A DNA stretch of 64,000 nucleotides from Leucocoprinus leucothites. Its lineage: Eukaryota; Basidiomycota; Agaricomycetes; Agaricales; Agaricaceae. A program made the translations under genes and the position numbers. The DNA is taken from NCBI GenBank assembly GCA_013368445.1, contig JAACJO010000001.1, forward strand, positions 1,860,001 through 1,924,000. The letters are read 5' to 3'. Below are positions 10,748 to 22,131 of the stretch, one piece after another; positions within the stretch are counted from its first letter, which is position 1; the number at the start of each line of letters is the position of its first letter. Below the pieces are notes generated by a model that was not told where the DNA came from, did no database searches, and worked only from the letters and a program-made list of their open reading frames with translations.

Positions 10748-12337
10748 TCAAGCCCTCATATCGTTGCTCTGCCAAGGATGATCCACGAACGTCCTATCTG
10801 ATTCGGGGAATTCGGTTTTGAGGTCAACTGAGCTGGTAACACTGTCCAACGACTTGACTTTTGGGGGGCCAAACCGGTTCCAGAAAGATAAAACACGGAG
10901 AATGTCCTTCTGCGTTCCGAATACAAGCATAACCACGGTAGCGGCTTAAGAAGGGGCTCAGTGAAGGATTCGTCGAGAAGCACTACTTCCGAGTACATAC
11001 CAGTCGCGATCATTAAGTCTGGAACTGGGCTCTCAGGGGATTTGATCGAGAGGAGGCTGAGGCTAATGGGGATGCGGTTAAGGCTGAATGGTATGAGTTT
11101 GCTAAGCATTTGGGCTGTACCTCAGAGCGATAATGATATAGAAGCCAAACGTTATGATCCGGAAGGGGAGACTAAGCTCGAGGGCGCCTCGGGTGGGGAA
11201 GCTGTCCCTCTGAATCTTCCATTTCCTGTAAAGGATGATGATAGTCCAGACTTCATGCACTTTTTTAGTACTGATTTCATCAGGGAAGTATCCTGTATCC
11301 ACATACCCTCCAACACGGCCGTTGCGACGAGGATAACGGCAGAAACTGTGGTAAGCGTATTCGTACTAGGCTGTGCTTCAGCAGCGTCGAGGCGTCGAAT
11401 TGTATTCACTTACAGAGGTAAGGAATCCAAAGAGCAGTAAAAAAAGCGACGATTACGGGACACTCGCTCAGGATGGCTGGCACCCATCTATTCTCCGAGC
11501 ATTAGAGCCATCCAGTCGAAGAACCCGCCCGACACTCACCGCGGCTGTAGTGAGGACACAAACAAAGAAGACGATGTAAGGAGAAACCGCCATCTGAAGT
11601 AAAACCCGATGAGGATCGCTTGTAGAATCGGCAAGAAGTGTTGTCCTCACTGCCCAGAGCTTGAGAGGGTGATCACGGTCAAGATATTCTTGGCCATGGT
11701 AGTGAGCCCTTATTACCAAGAACATCTGGAGTACGGGTTATTAGAAATGGAACGACTCTTGGTCGCAGAATGCTTGCTCACATGTAAGACGAGCATCAAA
11801 GCCGCCATTGACGACCTATTATAGCTGGGTCATCGATCATAGCATTGAACTGAACTGCATGTCACCTACAAGCCTGGCATCCCATAGAGCAGCGATGCCT
11901 GCAGGAGGCAAAGCATCTGCGACGGTTCCGGACCTTCAAAACTCCCTGCATATAGTCTGAGGCCATTGATAAGCTTCCTTGTAGTGGCCAGAAAGTGAGG
12001 CTTACAAAAGGCTAGAGGAACTGGAAAACTGTTAGGAACCTAGAGGGGTCGAGTTGACAGGGAAGTGTTTCGACTCACACTCCAATGATAATAAACGCCA
12101 CACATAGATTGATGAATGTTATGTGTCGATGTATTCTTTTGGAGAATAAGACGATGGCGAGCAACAGAGGCAAGCCGAAATGCGAAGGCCAGACGTTCAA
12201 AACCAAAAACGCGACGAGTTGTTCATGCGTGCCCCGCACGATATTAACACTAGAAGCTAGAGTAGCGTTCAGGTTGAAAATCGTTACTTAAGCAGCTAGG
12301 AGACTGGCATACCTGTGGGACTCGGGGTCGCCGACAT
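10748..12337 (-). CDS. Seven-transmembrane receptor-like protein, fungal
   Basis: Eleven exons splice to a 370-residue protein with about seven hydrophobic segments: roughly 32-57, 64-84, 108-136, 177-194, 220-250, 270-290 and 299-315. It starts with a short extracellular-type N-terminus bearing an NAT site, and ends in a charged cytoplasmic-type tail of about 50 residues. The second and third segments flank SFEGPEPSQMLCLLQASLLY, a pattern I associate with a family of uncharacterised seven-helix proteins in agaricomycetes. FGTQKDILRVLSFW follows the last helix. It is not a recognisable Ste3 pheromone receptor, and no ligand or coupling can be inferred. Every exon junction keeps the frame, so the gene looks intact. 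It stands next to a DUF6534 gene and a P450. Confidence 0.75.
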
Positions 12338-13980
12338 TTCTCTCCTTCATTAACAATCAAAACGGCCTGCCTTCAAAGGAGTGACAAAATATGGAGCCTG
12401 CTCCAACTGGAATTGAGAAATTCACCAGAGTAGATGGTGGAAAGATGAAAGAAACCGTAGGTAACAACCTGACATGTGTTGCTTACGAGCGCTAGAACCA
12501 TTGGATTGAGCAAGATGATTGTTGTTAGTGTCCATGTCAATCTTCCCAGCTCACGTCATCTCCTGAAATGTGATCATGCTTAAATTACTGATGCACATCA
12601 CTCCCTTAGCATGGTGCAACATCTGATACCCTGAAACATCATTGCCTGATGCCGCATTGAATAAATAATTGATCACAGCGTGATTTTCAGCAAGGCAATG
12701 CCTAGCTACGAGCTGTTGGAACCAGGATATCGCCGGAACATCGTAGTTGCCAAGTTGCTATACTACTACTTAGTAAGTCGCCAGAATCAGACAGGGACTG
12801 TAGACGAGAGTTTGCTTGCCCCAGTAACTGGGCGTCAGGACTCAGGGAGTGTTGGTCAAAATTAGTTCGAGCCTACCGGCGCCATCTATTGCCCCTAGAC
12901 AATCTTGACCGACCCCATTTCCTCTGGTGGTCTCTGAGTGCCCTGAGGTGCTCCGGACCCCGGATAAGAGGAGTAATAGTCAATGATTAATATTTACTAA
13001 TGACCGATCTCACTGCTTGAGTTGGTGTCGCTGTTGTGTGAACGAGACGCCCGGTACAATTTACGGTCACTCGTCAGATCTTCAGAAATGGCCCAAGGTC
13101 GATTCTTTGCTAAAATCTACGCCCTCGTGTGGGTTGATATATGATATTGAGTCCGAATCAACACGAAGTACGCTGCGGCTACTGACGGACTGAAAATTGA
13201 TTCAATCTGTACCACATCCAACAGAGTTCAGAAGTACGCTGCTCGCCACTGCGAAGTGCCAAATTCCAATCCTCTTTCCGAATCATTCCCATTGAAGATG
13301 TCAAAAACATATCAAGGTGCTTGCAAGATCAGTTCCTGCGGGTCATAGCACCATCAAAGACGGACAACATGGAGGTAGTTTGAGTACGCTCACCGCCCAT
13401 CGCTGGCCACATATCACTCAAGCACTCACGGGTGGTTCTCCGGATCCAGAAAATGGTACTATGTAAAAGAAACTCACGTTCCGAGAAGGTCTATGGATAG
13501 CTTGCAAATCTGGACTTAGGATATCCATATCATCCGCGGTGCGTGGTGACTAAAGCGAACTCCTATCCTTCTCAAAGCCGTCCAGAACCTTCCAAGTAGA
13601 AGTCTAGCAGCTTTGCTCCAGGTACGATTACGTGTCACCATATCCTTGTAAAGGAATCCAGTCACTTCTCTGAATGCAAAAATTTACCAGCGAATGCATT
13701 CGCTCGACAACTCCCGCCTATCCACGTACTCGTCGGCTTTCATGTGCGTCTCTGATATCATTTTCATTCGGTCGAGAAGTAAAGAATTGCCCGCATACCG
13801 CCTCACGGAGTAGTCAAATTTTATATGCCCTCTGATTGCACCACCAAGGACTTCACCTATGGAACTCGCGAGTCAACTTCGCCAGCTTCTCTGCACCTCA
13901 CCCTTCTTTTTTAAAGTGCTCTGGAAGGATCCCAACCCGACGGACGTTAACCCTTTCCCCACCCACGTCTCACTCCAAGA
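12338..13980. other. Gene-poor stretch between two membrane-protein genes
   Basis: This is about 1.64 kb with no gene I can support. It contains the promoters of the minus-strand receptor-like gene and the plus-strand DUF6534 gene. On the minus strand, 12893-12973 reads as a plausible protein tail (YPGSGAPQGTQRPPEEMGSV) ending in a stop, but no acceptor or ATG connects to it. This could be a decayed gene or chance. Confidence 0.4.
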
Positions 13981-16007
13981 ATGTCCACCAACGAGTACCT
14001 CTTGAAAGTCGACAATACGTGCGCCTCCTCACATCCAAGTTCCTGTTAGCTATTTTATAACATGCATTAGCCTAGGGGCAGCCTTCATCGGGATTATTTG
14101 TGCTGCGATGTATGTGTCAAGCTTACTTTATCTTATCAAATTCTTGACCTACAATATAGGTTGTATGGCGGTATGTCGGACCATGCCCCCGTAGCAGTAG
14201 ACTCTTGCTAAGCAGCTCACTCAGTGTCGTGTGTTCAGACACTATACTACTTTACTAGGTATCCCAAGGCAAGCTTCAGGCACTATGACTCGATTGTGTC
14301 GACTGGCGCTGACCCTTTCAAAGGACGTCTGGTATATCAAAGGTCTTGTGCGTGACCTGCCGCAGCTCGGGTTTTCATACAGAAGGTTTATCGGAACACT
14401 TAGGTTGCGCTTGTATGGATTTTCGACACTGCACATCAGTGTTTAATATGTCATACCGGTTCGTCGTTTCGGACTATTTTCGAGCAGCCGAGCGTTCGAT
14501 ACAGGAGTCAGTCTACTATTATGTTATCAAGAATTTCAACAACCCAACCATCCTCATTTGTATGGTCTGGTAAGTCGTTAATCCGTGGCCTTGTTCTACT
14601 TGAATCCTAATCTACCTAGGAGTATCATTGTAAGCACCTCTACCGAGTATAGTGATCGTTTGAATGCACAATAGCCATTAGGTCGAAGTTCTTTTTAACG
14701 TGAGCTCTCGCCGTTCCCGGTATGACAGACTTCTCACTCTCTTCAGGGTCTTGTTGGCTTTCTAGTCCAGGGGTAGGTTCCTTCCCCTCAATCACTTTGC
14801 ACTGATTGACACGGTTGTAAAGTTTCCTGACATTGCGAGTCTGGAGACGTGAGTCCGCTGACTGGACAGCTGCCACTTGACAATTGATACTTTCAACAGT
14901 AAGCAGCAACAATCTCTTCATCACTGGGACTATCGTGAGTCTGTCGATCGCTCAACGAACGAGGTACATCAATGACGATATAGGCCTGCATGGTGATTGC
15001 GGAGTTCGGTATGTGCACCAAGGTGACGGGTGTAATCATCACTGACTTAGCCCCTCCTCCTTCCTCTCTTACTAGGCTGCTCCGTAGGTAAAGTCAAACA
15101 CTTGCGTGGGCAGTATCCCGATACTAATCGCCTAGCATAGCTTTTACTGCCAAAGCGTAAGCGTTTTCTCCTATCCTTACTGCTTGCAGCCCTTGGTTAT
15201 TAAAACGCTGTCCCTAGCATTCAGTTTCATACCTGGGAAGAGCTGAAAGCTTTAAAGGTAAAAGCTATCTTCCCACAAAATCTGCCCCCTCCCCCCTCCA
15301 GCTGACGTGTCGACTCTCAGGGGCTTTCGATTACAGTTAACATTCTGGCTGTGCTGCCAGATGTTTTCATTGCGGCTTCTTTGTTTTATTTCCTCCAGCG
15401 ATCTCGGACGGGATTCAAGAAGTACGTTATTTATTAAAGTATGTTGTTGATCGGTTGATTAATATCCTCGCTGCGCCTGGCCAGGTCTGATACGATGATA
15501 ACCCGCCTTGCATGTCCACCCTCCCGTTCATGTTAGAAAGGCGCTGACCTACATTCAGATCGTATTTACCGTCAGCACGGGCGTCTTTACCAGTATTTGT
15601 GCCATTGCATCACTTGTGTCGGTAAAGAGGCTTTCGTTTTATGAGAGGAATATCGAACCGACCAGCGATTCTTCTAGATTCTAGCTTGGGGAAATACACT
15701 AATTTACGTTGCGTTTTACTTCAGCCTGGGAAAGCGTAAGGTGGTCCCCCTTTTCGATCGTTCCTCACTATTAAATCAACGTGCAGTTTACAGTAACTCT
15801 CTTCTGGCTACACTGAATGCGCGCATCACAATTAGGGGATTGGGAGAGGATAGTGACGAGCTCTCTTTCTCGCTTCAGACTGTGACGAAGTCCTGTCAAC
15901 CAACTTTCAACACATCTGCCATATTGGTAGAGTCTTGTTTTCAGCATCCCGAGCTTTTATACCTGACCCCTAGGACAGCGGCCTACCAATATTTCAATCA
16001 AGATTGA
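13981..16007 (+). CDS. DUF6534-type multi-spanning membrane protein, microexon-rich
   Basis: By hand-splicing I obtain a continuous 314-residue protein from 21 exons and 20 introns, which is exceptional for about 2 kb. The sequence matches the agaricomycete DUF6534 pattern: LGAAFIGIICAAMLYG, YYFTRYPKDVWYIKGLVALV, IFDTAHQCLICHTVYYYVIK, WSIIVEVLFNGLVGFLVQGF, HTWEELKALKGLSITVNIL, and near the end YSNSLLATLNAR. About seven transmembrane helices are expected, with a soluble tail. The function is unknown for the family. Exons at 14160-14170, 14620-14629 and 15076-15087 are only 11, 10 and 12 bases. Two introns (14269-14323 and 15510-15558) need GC donors. All junctions preserve the frame and the family motif, so the gene appears intact. 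The last exon beyond the helices is not conserved to my knowledge. Confidence 0.85.
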
Positions 16008-17306
16008 TACCACCCAGGAGCCGTCCAGAGACCATAACATTCCGGACCTCGAGGTGAGCAGGCGAATGCCTTCGCTCTCCAAAGGTCTTCAATCAGTGAC
16101 GGACGACCAAGGCTAGGTTGCCGCCAGTCAAAATGCCTTATAGGACGACGCGTTCCCTGCCCTGACCGAACAAACGGCGATTTTCTTCTTTTTCTTTGAT
16201 CATTTATTGGGACGGACAGCGTCCTCGGCTTATCAGATGGTCAGAAGGCAAGGATCGACCATATACATCCCTCTAGGAAAACTCTCCCGTACTGTGTAGA
16301 CTACTGTCACTATTGAGATCTTGAGATATTGTATAACTACCTATATACCTGTGGCATATGTATATTCTTTTTTGTCAAGTCCAGATCATTGCTCTGAGTT
16401 GCGATGTCATCGGCCTAAGTTTCAGGTACGCACCACCCCCTATATACAAGATAAGTACTATACAAGGCATCAAGCTGTCCGAGTGTGGATCGGGGAGGTT
16501 GAAATTGAAGCATTGAACCTCCGCCGTTGAAGGTGAATGGATGACCCCGACGGGTTTTTCCGGCGCCGAACTTTAAGATATGGTCTCCTTCATCGATTCA
16601 TCTCTGGCTCCCCAAGGCATGATCAGGCTCAAGTACAAATGCGAATAGGGAAGTTTTCCATCAGCTCCCTTAGTATCATTAGTTCCAGAGAGCAAGCTTC
16701 GATAGCAAAGCAAAGATTCAGGTCTACGACGCCCCCAAGACTGGAGCGCTGACCGAGAGCATCTCGGGCCTCGTGTCGCGACTTCTTGCAAATCGCTGTG
16801 CGGTTGGATATCCCCCATGTCGACATGTTTGCTTCAAGAATCTCATTTCTGACACGATGAACTGATGGAGTTGGCCTGTCAAACAGCCAGATTCGCCATG
16901 TACCTCACGTAGTCCGCCTTCAAGACCAAATGCGCTGAAAGGAACGTCTGACACATCAACGATTGCTGGTCTTTCTGCGCTTGGATTGATGGCCCTCGCA
17001 CTTTCGTGGCCATTGCGACGCCATTTCTGCGGAACTGGCTGCCCACAGATTCTGTCCGGTGATTTTGATATCTGTCGCCACCTCGTGGTGGTACCTATAG
17101 CTTGAATTGGCATACGTCGAGACATTACCGCGGACTTCGACGACGGTGCAGCAAGGATCAAAGAGAAGTGCATTGAAGTTTATGCAAGTACCTTTTCGGG
17201 ATTGATCCTACGTCGAGGTTCTCTCAAGCCTTAAAAGCACCCATCGCTAGCTCTACTGTCATACTTGCCGACGTTTCTCTCAGTTCTATCTCTTTTGGTC
17301 CCTTCA
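16008..17306. other. Gene-poor stretch upstream of the P450
   Basis: This is about 1.3 kb without a recognised gene. Open frames exist on both strands over 16700-17170: 149 codons on the minus strand (16724-17173) and shorter ones on the plus strand such as VYDAPKTGALTESISGLVSR. None resembles a family I know, and overlapping open frames of this size occur by chance. The 3' part must hold the P450 promoter. Confidence 0.4.
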
Positions 17307-19225
17307 ATGTCTCCCAATTGTATCATATTCCTGGATTTGAGCCTTGGTCTTGTGGGCCTATTTATCGTCTATTCGCTATTTTTTAAGGACAACTCGCTCT
17401 CTCTCCCACCTGGTCCCGCTGGTTTGCCTCTCGTGGGTAACGTCCTTGACATGCCTTCTTCAATGGAATGGCTTACCTTCGCTCAATGGGGCGAGAAATA
17501 TGGTACTTAGCTTATCTGTCCTGAAACTGAATAACAACCTGATGGCCCCTGAACAGGTGACATATGTTCAGTCACCGTGCTGGGCCAACCACTCGTCATC
17601 ATCAACTCTGCTCAGGTAGCAAGGGATATATTAGACAAGAAGAGCGCTATATATTCGGACCGTCCAACACTCCAAATGGCTGGTGAGCTCGTGGGATGGA
17701 AAAACACTTTGGTCCTTTTGCCCTACGGCGACCGCTTTCGCCGCTATAGGCGCCTTTTCCATAAGCTCATAGGAAGTACGGCTGCAATGAAACAATTCAA
17801 CCCTATCGAAGAAGCGGAAGCGCTACGATTTCTCCGTCGCGTCTTATATGATCCTGATAATCTCTCCATGCATATAAGAAGGTGAGCTCAATCCCCAGTT
17901 TATTGTTGCTCTGTGCTTATCGAGTCATTCCCAGAGCTGTCGGTGCAACCGTCTTGCGCATCACATACGGATATGAAGCTCAAGAATCCAAAGACCCCTT
18001 CGTCCAGCTTGCGGATCAGGCAACAGAGCAATTTTCCCTCGCAACGGCTCCGGGCGGATTCCTCGTAGATCTCATCCCAGTTTGTGAGTCGATCCATCTT
18101 CTCTTTTAGGAAAGTAGCTAATTGTGATGGAGTGCGCCACATTCCCCTTTGGTTTCCTGGCGTTACCTTCCGCCACAAGGCCCTCGCATGGGGATCGACA
18201 TTGCGCGATATGGTCGGTCGGCCGTTCGACTATGCCAAACAGCAAATGGTATGAGGGTCTGTGCTTCGATTTTGAGAGGAGACTCACCTTAATGATAGAC
18301 TGCGGGAACAGCCCGGGCCTCATTCACCTCCGCGCTCCTATGGGGGAAGGTACTCGACCAGCAGGAAGAACTGGATATCAGGTGGAGTGCCGCTAGCTTA
18401 TACTCAGGAGCTTCCGATACTGTAAGGTCTGATCAGAAATCAATCGTCTCGAAACTGAGTTCCCTCCCGGCAGACTGTCTCCGCTATTTATTCTTTTTTC
18501 CTGGCAATGACGATGTACCCAGATGTCGCAAAACGAGCAAGGGCTGAACTAGACGAGGTCGTCGGCATAAACAGGCTACCAACGTTCGAAGATCGCGAAT
18601 CGCTCCCCTATATCAATGCGTTAGTTAAAGAGGTCTTCAGGTGGTATACTGTCGTTCCCGCAGGTTTGCTTTTGCTTTGCCTGGGCTGGCGACAGAATGC
18701 CTTATTATTCTATCAGCCGTTCCTCATCGTAGCACGCAAGACGATATCCACGAGGGCTATTTTATTCCGAAGGGTACCCTCGTTGTTCCAAATATCTGGT
18801 AAAGAAATCTTTGCCGTCAACGTCCAGGCATGATCAACAAGACTTGTTAGGAAATTCACGCATGATCCCCGGGTATATAGCAAACCTGATGAATTTCGGC
18901 CGGAACGTTTCCTTGCTTCTGAGAACGGAGGCATCATTGAGCAGGATCCGCGAGATCTCTGTTTCGGTTTTGGGAGGAGGTCAGTCCATGAATCATTCCA
19001 CCGCTCATTAACTGAGATCAATTTAATCTAAGAGTGTGCCCTGGTATGTGCTCCACGACTTTGCCCTGGATAGCCCTTAGAAAATTCTCAGGTGTTCACT
19101 TCGCTGACGCTTCGGTGTTCATTATCTGTGCGATGTCGCTGGCTGCACTGGATGTAAAGAAACTTGTAGTAGACGGTGTGGTGGTTGAGCCAGTTCATGA
19201 ATATTCAACTGGGACAATCAGGTGA
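17307..19225 (+). CDS. Cytochrome P450 monooxygenase (membrane-bound, fungal)
   Basis: This is a heme-thiolate monooxygenase anchored in the endoplasmic reticulum; the substrate is unknown. Ten exons encode about 490 residues. There is an N-terminal membrane helix (IIFLDLSLGLVGLFIVYSLF), the proline hinge LPPGPAGLPLVGNV, helix C WKNTLVLLPYGDRFRRYRR, the helix I oxygen-binding motif SGASDTTVSA, the K-helix EVFRW (ExxR), the PERF-type motif EFRPERF, and the heme loop FGFGRRVCPG with its ligand cysteine. The pattern is close to CYP5144/CYP5150-like families, but I cannot assign one. The frame ends at STGTIR, about 20 residues earlier than usual. A sequence resembling the missing tail (EPDDAEAVQSRFSAQ) follows in another frame at about 19254-19301, so the end may be mis-spliced or mutated. 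Confidence 0.88.
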
Positions 19226-19532
19226 GTTAAACTGACACTCTCTTTCGTGATTTCGAGCCTGATGACGCGGAAGCCGTCCAAAGCCGTTTCAGTGCTCAGT
19301 AAGACCGCGGGATTCAAGAGTCATTTCCCTTGTCGAGGCCGAGTTGAGTGTATGACACGATTTCTTGGCTTTTGGAGTAAATGATAGTAGTTACCCTTTT
19401 TCATCTGTGTATTTGCTCTGCAATTCTGCATTTTCGTCGTTCCTTGCTTGAGTAGGCTCACCATTCATTTAGAAGATTTTGATCTTTTGTAATCTAGAAC
19501 ACAGAATTTCTATTCTTCCTATCCCAGTCTTA
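19226..19532. other. Convergent intergenic region, P450 and Shg1
   Basis: This is about 300 bases between two converging stops. Apart from the out-of-frame P450 tail at 19254-19301, I see only 3' untranslated sequence. Confidence 0.5.
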
Positions 19533-20323
19533 CTAGCCGTCCACGTCCATGCTGTCGGGATCTTGATTCGTCGCATTTTGCTCTTGTACTGACGCAACAG
19601 AAGGTTTTTCTATCGTTTCGGATAATATCTTGGGGGTTCGGGAAGGCTCCTCTTGTTTTGCTTCACCGTCAGAGGGGGCGAGTCGAGAATCCTTGTCTCG
19701 CTCATTATTTGGTTGGGTATTTGGACGTTGAGCATCATGGGGCTTCTCCTGGTCCACCTGCTTTGCTGTCAACTGGTATCTCAGGGTATATCAGGCATAA
19801 TTAGATATAATGAGCATACTCTGCATTGGAATTCCCTGATTCAGGAGCAATTTTTCCAAGGAACCATTGATTCTCGTCGAGAATGCGGGGTCATTCAACA
19901 TTGGAAGCTCGGACGTTGAGCGCTCGACGATTGGGAATCTTCGAGGTATGAGTCGAAGAGACTGATGCAAGTGTCGAGAGTGTAACGGACCTATCTATTT
20001 CCTGCATCAACTCCCTGTGAATGAACTCCTGAGGCATATATAATAGATTATGGTCGTTGGTCAGTCGTTGGCGAGCTACATCTTCTATGCGTGATTTGAA
20101 TGCTGCAAGGCCTTCCTGGGCCTCTGTAAGGCATACGTGGTCACTTATGCAGGGACAAGACTCACACTGCCTTGGAATTGAGCGAGAAGTTCTCTTCGTA
20201 TACGATCGAATTCGCCTGATTTTTTGAATCTGAGTGGAGAGCTATGTGAACGGATGTTCTAGATTTAGATAGAAGTCGTTAGATATACTCTTCAACAAGT
20301 TTGTTTGGGTTGTCCAAAGACAT
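19533..20323 (-). CDS. SHG1: COMPASS (Set1C) histone methylase subunit Shg1/BOD1-like
   Basis: Shg1 is a small subunit of the Set1 complex that methylates histone H3 lysine 4; the animal relative is BOD1. The N-terminus MSLDNPNKLVEEFKKSGEFD followed by RIRRELLAQFQ is the Shg1 domain signature. A helical region follows (RIEDVARQRLTNDHNLLYMP, then ELMQEIDRFPIVERSTSELP). The C-terminal half is acidic, disordered and rich in Glu/Asp/Pro, ending DSMDVDG. Exons 1-4 join cleanly. The last junction near 19780-19810 does not: the obvious donor and acceptor are out of phase with the long terminal frame, so the end of the protein may start at a different site. The gene is divergent from uroporphyrinogen decarboxylase with 286 bases between. 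Confidence 0.82.
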
Positions 20324-20609
20324 ATAGTACCGCCGGATGTTGGCCTTTAGGTTTGCGCAGTACAATGATCCAAAAAGTAGCTAAAGGTCTAATGCCCATG
20401 CAGGGCTGCTAGCTTCGTGGGAAGATCTCTCGAATCGCCACTCGATCGCCACCAGTGACCAGGCTGAGAAACAGTCGCATTGGTTTCTCCTGTTGTTCGC
20501 CATTCAACGTTCCCCAACATACACTCCTGTTCGTAATGACCCTTCTCACTGATCCCTTCACAAGTAACCGTGCGTTAGAAAAGCTTAACAAGAACTTGCT
20601 ACTTCTACA

Positions 20610-21847
20610 ATGGCAACAGCGTTTCCCCCTCTCAAGAACGATCTTTTACTTCGTGCTGCTCGAGGTACCATGATCCTGCATTACCTATTTTCAATGATTT
20701 GATCTACGATACAGGAGAGAAAACACAGCGGGCACCCGTGTGGGTGATGCGCCAAGCTGGACGATACTTGCCAGGTATTGTCAACCAAATACCTCATTTA
20801 GCCTCGGATTCTGACGCCATCTACGAAGAATTCAGAAAAGTTCGCGAATCACATGAATTCTTTGAAGTATGCCGGACTCCAGAACTTGCGAAGTTGGTCA
20901 CTCTCCAACCAATTGAGCGCTACACGGGTCTTCTGGATGCCTCAATCATCTTCAGCGATATTCTCGTCGTGCCACAGGCAATGGGAATGGAAGTACAGAT
21001 GAATCCAGGCCCGCATTTTCCCGAGCCGCTCGTTACACCCGAAGATGTGAATAAATTGTCGTCTGTGGTTGACGTCAACAAAGAGTTAGGTTATGTCTTC
21101 GAAGCCATTACCTTGACGAGGAAGGAACTTAAAGGCCAGGTTCCTCTGATTGGCTTTTGTGGCGCTCCGTGGACACTTTTTGCATATATGATTGAGGGAG
21201 GGGGAAGTAAAGGATTCCAGAAGGCCAAGACATGGCTATTCAAGTACCCGGAGGAATCCAAGGCTCTATTGTTGAGAATTGCTGACGTCTGTGTTGATTT
21301 CCTCGTTGGGCAAGTCAAGGCTGGAGCTCAGGTATGTGCCGTGCCAATAATCACAGTTTTTTTCTAGAAAAGTAAGCCGTTATAGCTGTTACAAGTCTTC
21401 GACTCTTGGGCAAGCGAGCTATCGCCCCACGATTTCAAGCTCTTCTCCTTTCCAACCCTTCAACACATAGCTCAGGGCGTTCGCAGCCATTTAGCTGCAG
21501 AGAAGCTTTCCGCCGTGCCAATGATATGTTTCGCCAAAGGTGCTAATCATTCCCTCGGGCTTTTGGCGGAACAAGGCGGATATGACGTCCTTGGTCTTGA
21601 CTGGTGTATTGAACCAGCAGAGGCTCGAAAAGTTGTAGGGGATAAAGTTGCTCTTCAAGGCAACATGGATCCTACCGTCCTGTACGGTGGTAGAGACGCT
21701 ATTGAAAGCGCTGTCAAGCGTATGGCTGGAGGTTTTAAATCGAGTGGAGGGGGATGGATTGCAAATCTGGGCCATGGTATTACACCGGGTGTTGAGCCAG
21801 AAGACCTTCGCTGGTTCCTGGAATGCGTCCATAAGTATTCAGCTTAG
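20610..21847 (+). CDS. HEM12: Uroporphyrinogen decarboxylase
   Basis: This is the fifth enzyme of heme synthesis. It removes four acetate carboxyls from uroporphyrinogen III to give coproporphyrinogen III in the cytosol. The protein is about 360 residues in four exons, the usual length. It starts [20 protein letters not shown]. The two signature patterns are present: [16 protein letters not shown] (catalytic arginines) and [20 protein letters not shown]. Further on are [13 protein letters not shown] (catalytic Asp), [22 protein letters not shown] and [13 protein letters not shown]. Introns lie at about 20660-20714, 20775-20830 and 21332-21386. The gene looks complete and ordinary. Confidence 0.97.
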
Positions 21848-22131
21848 TTATGACTGAAGATTTAGCAGCTATAGAATTCCGCGACTAGTCAAATTTACAC
21901 GCGCGATACCCATCAGAATTTGCTGTAGTAGAAACGTAAGGGAAGGAGAAAATCACACTGTCAAGTCTGGATGTATATATATGGACACGAGAGATTCGTG
22001 AAATGGTATTCAAAATGATTGATATGGATGGTAAATTGGGGAAGAAATTGCTCGCTGGAACCAGATGCAAAATGAAAGAACGAGGTCGTACCGCACACAA
22101 AAGCCTCTGAATGAGGGTGGTCAAGTCAAGT

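Noticed and set aside
12866..12890. gttcgagcc, similar to a tRNA B box
   Set aside because: No matching A box, acceptor stem or cloverleaf around it. No other convincing tRNA was found by eye.
12893..12973. Protein-like tail DYYSSYPGSGAPQGTQ on the minus strand
   Set aside because: No acceptor or start codon can be joined to it in frame. It may be a gene remnant but cannot be supported.
16724..17173. 149-codon open frame on the minus strand
   Set aside because: No recognisable domain. Overlapping open frames exist on the plus strand, and there are no convincing flanking exons.
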